Of a stretch of 64,000 bases of DNA, positions 1-10,110 are shown in pieces. The notes under the pieces were generated by a model. The model saw nothing but the letters and a program-made list of their open reading frames with translations. It did no database searches and was not told the origin of the DNA. The DNA lies in NCBI GenBank assembly GCA_017590115.1, contig JAGGNK010008670.1, forward strand, positions 3,534,001 through 3,598,000, given 5' to 3'. How positions within the stretch are numbered: position 1 is the stretch's first letter; the number at the start of each line of letters is the position of its first letter. The translations under genes were made by a program, and so were the position numbers. The DNA is from Montifringilla adamsi (Eukaryota; Chordata; Aves; Passeriformes; Passeridae).

Positions 1-78
1 CTATTGTCCGAGGGGAGAGAGACGGGGTGGGGGGAAAAAAAAAAGAAACCCGCACGCAGTGGTGGTAGGTAGGACAGG

Positions 79-99
79 AAAAAAAGAAAAAAAAAAAAA
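79..99. repeat. A-rich tract
   Basis: Seven A, one G, then thirteen A. With the A-run at about 38-47 it forms the purine-rich left arm facing the pyrimidine-rich tract at 228-298 within the same CpG island. It is a simple repeat with no target-site duplication or retroposon body visible upstream. Confidence 0.9.
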
Positions 100-227
100 T
101 TCTTTGTCAATAACCTCAAAAAACCCGGTGGGAGATTCCCAGAGCGCCCGGGCCTGGGAACCGGAGCCCGCCCGGTGTGCGGGGCCGTGGGTTCCTGCCC
201 TCCCTCCGCTCCCTATTGTTGGGGGGT

Positions 228-265
228 TTTTTTCCTTCTTATTTTTCCTCCCTCTCTCTCTTTTT

Positions 266-298
<33 letters not shown>
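228..298. repeat. Pyrimidine tract ending in T30
   Basis: An almost pure C/T stretch finishes in thirty consecutive T (269-298). Such tracts are length-polymorphic and prone to assembly error. It could be the tail of a minus-strand retroposon, but nothing retroposon-like adjoins it. Confidence 0.9.
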
Positions 299-304
<6 letters not shown>

Positions 305-969
305 GCCATAAATTGGCCCGGCTCGCGCTATGAGCTGTTCTATTTTCTCCCTGTCAGGATGAGGGATTTGCTTTATGATGCATTGTGTATTAAATACAAG
401 TAATCTGGGAAACTGATTGCTCCAGCCCATCGGCCTGATCAGAGCCCCCGATAGGGAGCCGGAGCCCCCCCTTCCCTCCCCCTGGGCCGTGCCACAAAGG
501 GAGGAAAGGCCGGTGGATAAACAAAAGCGGCTCCGGTACCGGCCCGCTCCGGGGCTCGCCCGCCGCCGCTGGGTGGCGCTCGCCGCCGGGACACCGCGCC
601 CCCAGCGGGAGCGGGGCCGCCGCTCCCCTTTTTTTGGGGAGGAAAACGCCTTTTTAAATTTTTTTTTTTAAGTTCCCCTTCATGCAGCGCACGCAGCGGT
701 TCGGGTGTAACCCAGCGCAGCCAGAGGAGGAGGAAGAGGGGGAGGAAGGATTATGCCCCCGAGCCGGGGCGTGGAGGCGCGGGGGGTCAAGCCTGGCCCC
801 GCCGCCGGTCGGGACCTCCAACATCCCGATCCGGGGATGTGGATACACACGTCAACACGCGGCGAGGTATTTCTTCTTTCAAGCGACAATCTTTTAAACG
901 CCTCTTGCCGCCTTTCCCCCTCTCCCCTCAGACGGTTGGGTGGGCGCTTCAAGAGGCCCAAATATTTCC

Positions 970-1420
970 ACAGGGTCCCGTTGGCAATTGTTTATTTAAA
1001 ACAAGTCCCTCTATTAGTGGAGCAGTCAGGAGTTAGTACTCCAGTCTGCTAGTAATTCCCACCAGGATGTAAACTGATGCCTCTTTTAAGCCTTTAACTT
1101 CATGGTCGTCCCAGAAGTAAAAGTTCTTCTAATGGAGACCCTATGGGCATCGTGCATTCCAGCACATCATTAAAGCAAAGCAAAGCAGCTCGGCCACAGC
1201 CAGATGAAATAACGGCACTGTCCACGTTTAATGGGCTTCCTGGGGCCAAACGCTGCCGAGGACAATGGGGGAAAATCAGACAAGTCACTGGTGATTTTTT
1301 AAATACCGTAAATGTTCGTATTATGCTTAATATTATCCTTTCGGTTGTAGACAAGCCGCTTCACAACCACCTTTTCGAGAGGGGTTTAATGTTATATATC
1401 TCAAGGTGACTAAACACAAC
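970..1420. promoter_or_regulatory. Candidate conserved non-coding element next to the CpG island
   Basis: The sequence is mixed in composition, keeps isolated CpGs (1108, 1150, 1191, 1212, 1225, 1252, 1258, 1308, 1316, 1341, 1359, 1376) and lacks any repeat signature. It holds a compact hairpin at 1022-1049 and an AAAGC-type reiteration near 1170-1185. Reading frames on both strands stay open for under 90 codons with no recognisable domain, so it is more likely regulatory or a non-coding exon than coding. The enhancer role is inferred from sequence character and from the position beside the island. Confidence 0.4.
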
Positions 1421-4400
1421 ACTGAGCATCCTGGCTAACACTGTGATGAGTGTTTGAAACACTGGGTGAGTGCATTAATGGAGACATAAAGGAAAAGCAA
1501 AACGAAACAAACACGCAGAAAACAACTGCTTCCTAACATATCCAAATGCTCCAGGACAGACCTGGGAAACAACAACAAGGCACAGTTTCTGCATGTCAAT
1601 TCCTCCCACCCCGTGTTGTGGATATCAACTTGAAAAAAAATAATAAAAACAGGTGAAAATACAAGTGTTGCTGCTGATTTCAGGGGGAAGAATCAGATAA
1701 TTTCCAGCAGTTGATGAAGGAGTGGGGTGGGCATTGCAGTGCCCCCCACGTTGGTGCCCTGCCCCTGCTGCTCCTCCTGCACTCACACTCTGCCTGGCTC
1801 ATCCCTGCCAGCCAAAAGGTGGTTTCCAAGTGAGGGAGAGGAGGAGAAAATTAAAGGTAAAAAAAAATGTAAATAAGAAATTTCCCTTGGTCTGGAAATG
1901 GGCCCAACTGAAAGCATGTTAATCTCCACCTCAGTAATTTGGTTCTCCTGGAGAAGACAGAAGCCCTGCTGCTGTGCCCTGCACTTCATAAATCACGTCT
2001 TTATGTGGACAAGGTCAGGGCACCTAACAGCTCAGACATGGGCCTTTGCAGTGGCTCGGAGGGCTCCGGCATGTTTATTCTCTCGCACAGATCTCTGAGG
2101 AGCAGTCCAGCACGCTTCTAATTACTTTTGATTATTTTCATTTGCTCGGGTCAGACTGGCTTTGCCGGCACTGCTGGAGGGTGGGTTTCCTCCCCCCAGC
2201 CCGGCTGTGGGATGCAGGGGGATCAGTGCTGTGCCCTGCACCCCCTTCCCCAGGGCAGTGCAGGGCTCCAGGGACCCCTGGGGCTCACCCTGCCAGTGGA
2301 GGGGGTCCTGTTTTGGCAGCAAAGCCTGGAACCTCCAGCTGAGTCAGGGACCCCCACAGCTGCCCTCCCCAACCCATCATACCAGGACATTTACCAGTGT
2401 GAAATGAGGGGCGTGCAGAAAAACACACATTTCACCCCTGCCCCCTCCCAAAAGTACCTACTGCCTTGGGGAAAAAAAATAAACTACCCCGTATCCTTGC
2501 AAAAAAGTTACAGCGGTGCATGTGCAGGCAATAAAAAAGTTGAAGGACCTCTGCTGTGCCTGCGGGGACAGAGCTGTGCTCAGGGAGCTGCGGAGCACAG
2601 CCGTGCACAGAGGCAGAGCCTGAGTTGGTCTGCTCTCCTCTGAGTGCTGAGCAGTCACAGCACAATCCATAGGGAATGCTCAGTGCCCACGCAGAGGAAT
2701 GCACCATAGGGACACGGGAGTGTCCCTGGTAGTGCTGGGGTCCTGGTGGGGGTGAAGCCATCCCCGTGCTCCCGCAAGTGCTGCTGCACTCCCTGTTATG
2801 GTCTGTGACAGCACACAGCTGGCAGAAGCCAGCTACCCAAGTACTGAGCAGAAAGGCTCCACTTCTTCTCTCCCATTAAAACGTGGGCTAAAACAGCATG
2901 TTCCTTCATATCCCAGTTGAGCTCGACAGCCCAGCCCTGTATTCTCATCCTGGTGTGTGATCCCAGCAGACCTCCTGTCCTGTACCCCCAGTGTGCCAGG
3001 GTCTCCAGCACATTCCAGAGGTGAGGGTGGGTGTTGGTGCCCACACCAACTCGAGCAGGGGCTGCCCGGTGGGAAGGAGTTTTCTGGCGCTGGGTTTTGA
3101 GCCTGAAACCTTTTGGATATTGGGTGTTACTGCAAACCAGGAGAAGGGAAATTGCAGCAGGTTTACCTACTTCATCGATCAGGAAGATGTAAAAATGTGT
3201 CAGTGGCTGGTATCTGGCTGCCTGGGTGATTTTACTTCTCGGGGAGGAAATCCTGCAGACACCCTTCCTTGTGGCAGGACATGAGGTTTGCCTTACTGCA
3301 AACAAACCACAGCCCTCACAGCACACCCCAAATTTGATGCTGGAGGAGGCAGTGCTGCTGGTCCACACCCCTGCTGTGAGCACAGTCCTTGCAATGCTTT
3401 CCTCCTCCAAACCTTTCCCTAGCTCTCCCTGCCAAGGCACGTGCTGTGGCGCTGGATGCTGAGGACTGTTGCTCTTTTCCTTTGCAGGGCTCATTACTTC
3501 CATTGCAGAAGAGTCTGGAAGCCCTCAAATCCAGCCAGGGCCATTTTCACACTCGAGGTTACTGCCCCCACAGGGTGAGACAGCTCCTGCTGGATGAGTC
3601 TGGCACAAGTTTGGCTATGGTAAAATTCTGGGGAGGAACGCACATTAGCCAGCTTGTCCTAGCACCTACAGGAAGCCAGGGCAAGGCAAGGCTGACTGAT
3701 GTGGCTGTTGGCCTGCTGTCCACTCAGAAGCTGTGTTTTCCTGTGCTTCACCTTTCTCATGTTTTGAAAGGAAGCCAGAATCCTGGAGAATCTGGGAAAT
3801 TCCATTAGCAATGCCCTTGTTCTACATTTCCCCATGTGTGCTGGGCAGTCTGGAAGGTTCTTTTCTTTCTTAACCACCCAGAGAGTAAAAGATCATGAGC
3901 ATAGCCCTCCAAATCCTACCAAACATGACCAAAAAAGCACCTGTTTGAGTTTTTTTAATCACTTTCTCATTCATCCTTGTTGAAATATAACTGAATAAAT
4001 GCCTCAGGTTTGCACCCACTCCTGCTTCCCATTATATGCTCATCTGGAGATGGAGCAGTGGGACCCGTGAAGCCAACAGAGGGTCCACGTGGGGTGGCAA
4101 GAGCTCCCACCCAATGTAGCTGCTGCTTCTCTGCCTGAAAACACAACTTCTAGCAGAAGCTGCCCTAAAAATGGAAGATCCCTAAGAAATACTCCCTGAG
4201 AAGGCATAATATCCAGGAGGGAGGAAACACAAAAGGATTTTGCAGACTTGTATGTGCATAAGAATTCAACAAGGTTCAATTAACCCTCCATTTCTTCCAT
4301 TTTTTTTAATTTTCAAGGCTTCTCATTTGACAAATAATTTGAAGGCCTCCTTTGGAAGACTCCTTCCAGTCCCAGAGCCCTCATGGTACAGGAAGAGCCA

Positions 4401-4639
4401 CACAAGGATGTTGTGTGGGAGCAAGTCCTGGGGAAGCATTTGGGTTTTCATGATCTGAAAACAAAATTTGCAAGCCAAAAGGACAAAGAAGAAAATATGG
4501 AAGCAAGGAAAATGCCAGGCCAAAGGAGACTGAAGGGGTTAAACAACAGAACTTTACACAATAAGAATTAATGTGATGCATAACAGGTAATTCTATTTTA
4601 ATAATCAATTTTAGGAGTGACTGGCTATTTTCAAAGCAT
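1421..4639. other. Intergenic or intronic, no gene recognised
   Basis: GC-richer, CpG-poor sequence from 1700 to 3650, then AT-richer. An open frame of 235 codons on the minus strand (2796-3503) and one of 171 codons on the plus strand (2128-2643) have compositions that follow local GC and no domain signatures, so I do not call them genes. A polypyrimidine-AG word near 3473-3487 resembles a splice acceptor but no matching donor is convincing. 2080-2150 contains a homeodomain-like CTAATTAC core. Confidence 0.6.
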
Positions 4640-5450
4640 TCCTGTTGTAGCCAAAGTTTTAACTAGGCGTGCGAGAGTGGGCATAAACACCTGTGGACTT
4701 TATAAGAGTAAGAAGCAATTTATCACCCAATAAAAAGTCAAACACTCATGTTAAAATTTTCAGGTTTGCATTTGCTGTTTTAAGTGTCACATGTGTGGAT
4801 GGTTCTGGGGGAGGTTCAGAAGAAGTGGATACACATCCTACACACAGAAACACACGTGCACACAGCCAGCACAGCCAGCTCTACAGCAGGGAAGAAAACC
4901 TGCCTGAAAGCACCAGTGTTACAGTTTCATCCCTCCCACGTTTTGTGTTAAACCCATTGTGATCATCGACCGGAGTTGTCTAAAACCTGGACTAAATGGG
5001 CATTAAGTCAGTTGCCATATGAAATTACTGCCCTTCGATTTTCAGATAAACCACAAAACTTGATGAACTAACATTGTTCCAGCTGAATTAACTCATCATC
5101 CCCGGGAAGAGAAGGCTGTGGAGGAAAGGGAGGGCTCTAATAGCAATGATTAATCCTCCTCCTATTGCAAGGCACTCGCCTGCAAGTAGAGAGATGCCCT
5201 ACTAAAGGCAGGCTGGGGATCCACCGTGCCTCCAAAACATCTTCCTTGCCAAACCCTGATGGTAGGGTTAAACATTATTTACCTGTGGGTAGGAGAGGGA
5301 GAATTTTTTGTTATGGGCTTGTGGTGAAACTATAAATACACTAAAATCCCCGTCAACGTTTCAAGTCATGCTTGGCAGACAAATCCAGGGACTGAAATTC
5401 AGGAATGTTAATTTATTCCGCTGGTGGAGGAACATGCAAAGCTGATCCTT
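4640..5450. promoter_or_regulatory. Candidate conserved non-coding cluster
   Basis: Two patches stand out. 4665-4745 carries TTTATAAG and CAATAAAAA words of the kind bound by posterior HOX/CDX homeodomains. 4955-5240 has a GATCATCGACCGG stretch with CpGs and an AATGATTAATCC word (5145-5156) that combines PBX-like and OTX/PITX-like half sites. A CA-rich patch (4828-4870) separates them. No coding frame fits. The assignment rests on motif content only; an alignment would be needed to confirm conservation. Confidence 0.35.
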
Positions 5451-6409
5451 ATCCCGTACTCAGGCAATCTCCCTGGGATTAAGCCATAAAGTGTTGGGGC
5501 AGTGGTGCCCTGTGAGTGGCTCGGGCTGCCCAACCAGGCAGGCAGAGCCCTTGGTGTCCCCCAGCCTGGCTGTGCTCAGGGTCCTGAGCAGTAAATGCTT
5601 AACTGGCCCCGTGCGTGCACAGCAGCCCACCTGGGCGTGCAGGAGAAGTGCTGCTCCACATAAATTAGTCACACATGGGCAAAGGTGCCTGATGAATTTG
5701 GAAAAAAATCTTACCCTGAGAGCTACCTGGTTTGCTCTGAAAAGATTTTGCTCATCGGGAGAATTCAGGGCAGGGAGGGGGGAGAATATATTTGGTGCAG
5801 GTGTCCAAATAAACCTGTCCTATAACCCATGGATCACAATAGGTTATTAATGAAATAGCTGTGAACATCAGCGTATCCTTGTGGCAGATTTCTTTCATAA
5901 ATGAGTTGAACATTTTCCAATTTCAGGAAAGTGCTGCTACCTATAAACTTGGAGATTAAGGGCTTTTTCCCCTAAGACTCAGATCCCTCGGGGCACTTGT
6001 GTTCTGGCATGCATCCCTTATTTGCTGAAGAAATTTCAAACTTGGTAATTTAGCACCATACTGATAAAACAAAGCGGGGAAGGGAAAAAAAAAACCAAAA
6101 AACAAGAAACCAGCAGTTGGGCATGCATGTGAAGGAGGAAAGAGGTGAGTGGTACAGCTTCAAGCATTTTTTTTCTGGCTTTTTTTTTTTATCCACAAGC
6201 CATACTGCAGATTTTTTGGTGAGATTCATAGAGAAAACATTCCCAAGATACAACACATAAGATGCATATCAATCCACAAGCTGACTTTTGCAGGTGCAAA
6301 ACGACCTGCAGAATTTGAAGGAGGATGGAAGCTGTTTTATAACCATTTTTCCATATAATTTATTTAAGCCTAAGATGTTGGGCTGAATTTGCCACTAGCA
6401 GAATTATGA
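5451..6409. other. Intergenic or intronic, nothing specific
   Basis: Ordinary sequence with A/T runs near 6087-6105 and 6167-6191. I see no gene, repeat family or convincing regulatory cluster in this stretch. Confidence 0.6.
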
Positions 6410-6522
6410 GTATTAGTATTATTAGCATTACAGCAGCACCTAGAGGTCCCAGTGAAAACAGGGACCTTTTGTGGGTAAAAAACTAATAAACATGAGACTC
6501 TGTCCTGAAATCTTACAGTTGG
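6410..6522 (+). repeat. Ancient amniote interspersed repeat fossil
   Basis: The block contains, in order, a TATTAGTATTATTAGCATTA lead, CAGCAGCACCTAGAGGTCCCAGT, a GGGACC patch and a TCTTACAGTT end. This order matches a very common reptilian and avian interspersed repeat I know by its core GCACCTAGAGGCCCCAGT and its end 'GAGCTTACAATCTAAG'. The copy is degenerate and shortened in the middle. Family assignment is by recall, not database search. Confidence 0.6.
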
Positions 6523-7844
6523 CATGGATGGGATAAAAAGTGTGCCACATGGGAAGATTACCATTTTATTTTTACAGATGGAATACAGAGTTCTGTTCAT
6601 GGAGAAAATCAGTGGCAGATTCTCATGCAATATTTTCACATTATTTTCATTCATTGAGAAGTTGTTTTTTATTCCTTTTCTTTGAGTGCAAAGAACAGAA
6701 ACTGCTCTCTGCCTGCTGGTGCTTACAGCTTCTCATGGATAAATAGTGGGAGTCTGCTTGGTCACTGCCAGTTAAAACAGCCTGCATGCTTTAATATGGC
6801 TCATCTGTAGCAGAAATTCTACTTTATCTCTCCTTTTTTAGCTAGGAAAATATTTTAGCCTTGGAAATGAGCAGTTGATACTTTGGAACAGATCTTTAAA
6901 TATAAGCACATTGTGCTGATTGGTGCCATAAACGAAAGCTCCTCCTATAGAAGCAGTTTTGGGGAGGATACGTCAAACTCTGCCTTTGACTTTTGTGGCA
7001 GAAATGTGAAACGGAGTTCATGATGTCAAGTCTTGTTGCTAGGAGTCCCCCAGCAATCATGCAAGTGCTGAGCATAAGATGGATCACGATCCCCACCAGG
7101 GAGAGGGGGAGAAACTGCCCCAACCACTCCACTGTGTGCTCCTAAACCTCACTAAGTGGCTGCAAAAAGCAGCAGGGAATGGGCCTGTGCTCAATCACAG
7201 TTTTTTGGGTCCATAGAAGCAAAATGAGGCAATGTGTTAAGAACAGATGTCTTTCCACCAGGAAGGATTTCAGAGGCTGCGTGATCTGTCCTGCTGAGAA
7301 TCCGGTATAGTAAATACAGCACTAAAGATCATTCCTTTCCTTGTGCTTCCCTGTGCTGGAATGCTCAATCCAGATGATCCACTGGGTTAAGGAGCTGTTG
7401 TTGTTTTGGCTGAGGAAGGTGCTCATCACTGTGGGCTTTTCAAGGTGTCGTAGTGAGACCAGGGCTGTCACAGATTCCCCAGGGAAACACCAGCAGCTCC
7501 AAGTCCTGAACACAGCACTGACCTGAGAGCATTGGGGCTGAACTGGTGGCCAGAAGTGTTGGTCAAGGCCAGACAGAGTCCCATTTCCACACAAGATTCC
7601 TGTCAGTCCTGGGGTCAGACCGGGCACTCAGAGCAGCCCAGGGCTGGAGATGGAGGAGCTGCTCCAGCTCCAGACCAAAGTCAGTCCTGGATCCTCCCAC
7701 TGCCTTCAGCTCCAGGACCTGAGGGCTGGAGCACAGTGTTTTAGTGCTGTATTTGCGAGCCCTCCAGAAATAAATGGGAGCTAGAAGCTGTCCTGCAGGG
7801 CACTGTGAACAGAAGCTCCAGCCAGTTGTGTGTTGCACGAAGGA
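6523..7844. other. Intergenic or intronic, nothing specific
   Basis: No coding exon, recognisable repeat or strong motif cluster. 7490-7740 is locally GC-rich and CpG-poor. Open frames under about 100 codons on both strands have no recognisable content. Confidence 0.6.
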
Positions 7845-8045
7845 TATCTGTCAGCTTAGGTGATAAAGCAAGAATATCTGTCACGATATGAACGACCACA
7901 ATTTTCCCTAGAGCTTGTGGTGCGTTTAACAGGGCTATAAAAGATGCAAGTGGGAGTTATGAGGGCTCATTAGCACTTCAGAATTACTTAATTATTTCAT
8001 TCTCTAAATTAATCCATGAATTTTGTCTCAAATGGAAAACAGTAG
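7845..8045. promoter_or_regulatory. Candidate conserved non-coding element
   Basis: CpG-retaining start (ATCTGTCACGATATGAACGACC, 7876-7897), then a run of ATTA-type homeodomain cores (ACTTAATTATT at 7986-7996, AATTAATCC at 8007-8015) with a GGGCTCATTAG word. Composition and lack of repeats suggest an enhancer-like element; this is inference without alignment. Confidence 0.35.
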
Positions 8046-9639
8046 GTTTAGACCAAGGTTGCTGTGGACCAAGAAATACTTCTATGGCAAGAAGAAACTG
8101 AATTGGTTTGAGTGATTTATAAAATGTGAGGGTTTCATTCCAAAATATCATTTATATGCCCAGAAATCTACGCAGCAAATCTAATCCAGCAAAGGAAAAT
8201 GAACATTCTCAATCCATGAATAAAGATGGGAAGTAATTCTACAGCAGATTCAACCTGTGCCTGCCTATGTATGACAAGTAACTGATCTGAAGCCTTTTTA
8301 CACACCTGGTAGGTTTGTATTTACCCTGAGTTTAGGAGACAAAATTTGGGAAAAAAGAACATGGCAGTGACCTTGAAGAAAGCAATAATAATGACAACTA
8401 CTCCCCACACTGAGTTAAGCACATCCTTCCTTCCTTTATGCATCCACTGATGGGAAAGAAGGAGGAACATCAATGCCAGAGGCAAAGACTGACCAAAAAC
8501 CCCCAAAACTCCAGTAAATCTTTTTGCTTTTGACAGAGTGCACCTCCACCAGTTTAAGGGGTACAAAAAGAATAACAGAAAAGGGGTTTATATGAACAGG
8601 GTATAACAAAGACCTTGTTGATCTGATTTCCAACCAGCCACACAAAGTGTGGTGACCACGGATGATGCTGTTCCTGGTGATTCATTGCAACTCCAGTCAG
8701 TAGCCAAGTGTCCAGCAGACACATCTGAAGTGCAGTGACCTTGGCTTGCATGAGTGAGGCCAGTAGTAAAAGCAAATGGAAGTTAAAATGAAAGATGTAT
8801 ATTTTTAGAAGAATTTGTAGTGTTTGGACTCCAGCTTTAGATGGCTCAAGAGTATTTTGTAAGCCAAAAATCTGTTCTTCGCTTCTGGTTTGTTGATTAA
8901 ATAGACTTGTTACCAAGAACTTCAAGCAGGAAAAAATTTGAAAGAGACTTCAGCTACGATATTGTCAGCTTCAGCTGCAGCACTGAACAACTGAAACATA
9001 ACATCTCTTCAGATCTCAAGTTATTCCCACTGACTGCCGTATAATCAGCATGTTAAATCTGGGCACCTCTTCAGGCACAGTTATTTGTGTGATATATACA
9101 GATCGATACCTATTGATTTTATAATTTTGATTCATCTCCATGCAGTGATTCAGTTTCACATCACCTTATTTATCAAGCTTTTCTCCGTGCCTTTGCTTCC
9201 AAGCTTCCTGACGCTTCCAGGCCACTCGAGGAGCGTCCCACCACAACCACCCCTTTTGCCCCTGCACCCAGTGTCAGTGGGCACTCACTTGGTGACATTC
9301 CAAGGAATTTTGTCTGCAAAGAGCTGACACAGGGTACCCAGGGTACCTGCATGAGGGTAAGGTTCATAAACCTCCTTTGCTAGTGCCATAGCCCCACTGC
9401 CCCTGCTGGATGTGGAGCCGCTCCTCAACTTCCCCTGGAGGCTTTGCCTCCCCAAGGGACTGAGTGCAGCCACATGTTTCTTACCCAGTGGCCATGAAAG
9501 CTAAAACTTAAGGCATCATTCATGCCTTCAAACTTCCCTTTATGCTCACTTACGAAGACACGAGGGGGATAAAACTTTGCACTGAATATTAAAATTTGTT
9601 CTTTTTACCCCTGGAGCTTTTTTGGACCCATGCTGGTAC
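8046..9639. other. Intergenic or intronic, no gene recognised
   Basis: AT-rich to 9150, GC-richer from 9180 to 9480. A short direct repeat of AGGGTACC occurs at 9331-9348. No coding exon is supported; the 123-codon minus frame at 8554-8925 has no recognisable features. Confidence 0.6.
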
Positions 9640-10110
9640 CCGAAGCCCCTCACTGCTGCAGCTGCTGCTGTGGACAGAGCAGCAGACTGAGCAGAGGAGC
9701 TGGCACAAGAAGCCCGACGGTGACTGATTAACAGCAGCCTGCTTGACACACGGGAGGAAAACAACCCCATTGCTGCTGCTGACAGGGCATCAGGGAAATC
9801 CTGTTAACCTCACTGCATTGCATATATGCAAATGACAGCAGATTAATGAGCGCCAGCGATGCCGCCACTCCCACTGTGCTCGCACCACTTCCCATCACAA
9901 CAAATTATGTCTGGACACACAAGAGACACCCCAAATAGACTAAATCATGATTTAGCAACTTGTGTCTGCCCAAACTCCAGCTCAGTGGGGCAACCCAAGT
10001 CTCCTGCTGCTGGCAGCCCTTTCGCAGCACCGCAGTGGCCGGCGGTGGCAGGATGTGGGGCAAATGTGGTTAAAAACCATCTGCTGAAATTCATGTGCTG
10101 AATGAATTTA
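9640..10110. promoter_or_regulatory. Candidate conserved element with POU octamer and palindromes
   Basis: A perfect 14-bp palindrome (TTGCATATATGCAA, 9818-9831) overlaps a canonical POU octamer ATGCAAAT (9826-9833). It is followed by CAGCAGATTAATGAGCGCC (9836-9854). A second perfect palindrome of 16 bp, CTAAATCATGATTTAG, lies at 9940-9955. CTG/CAG-rich patches occur at 9655-9690 and 9770-9785. Nothing here encodes a plausible protein. The octamer is known to bind POU-domain factors; an enhancer function is inference. Confidence 0.45.

Larger units (their letters stand above)
1..960. promoter_or_regulatory. CpG island, candidate promoter or regulatory hub
   Basis: CpG dinucleotides are frequent around 130-200, 310-340 and 480-960, far above the rest of the window, with GC-rich blocks such as 540-620 and 750-830. 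Islands like this in vertebrates usually mark promoters or developmental regulatory hubs. No start codon with a plausible coding frame follows on either strand, so any transcript would have its first coding exon elsewhere or be non-coding. Inside the island, 340-420 is AT-richer and looks like a conserved element rather than promoter filler. The island is cut by A-rich (79-99) and T-rich (269-298) tracts. The island may extend left of the window edge. The island call rests on visible CpG frequency; the promoter role is inference. Confidence 0.6.

Noticed and set aside
2796..3503. 235-codon minus-strand open frame, the longest in the window
   Set aside because: Composition follows local GC, no domain, no signal peptide plus body, no splice logic, and other frames there are almost as open.
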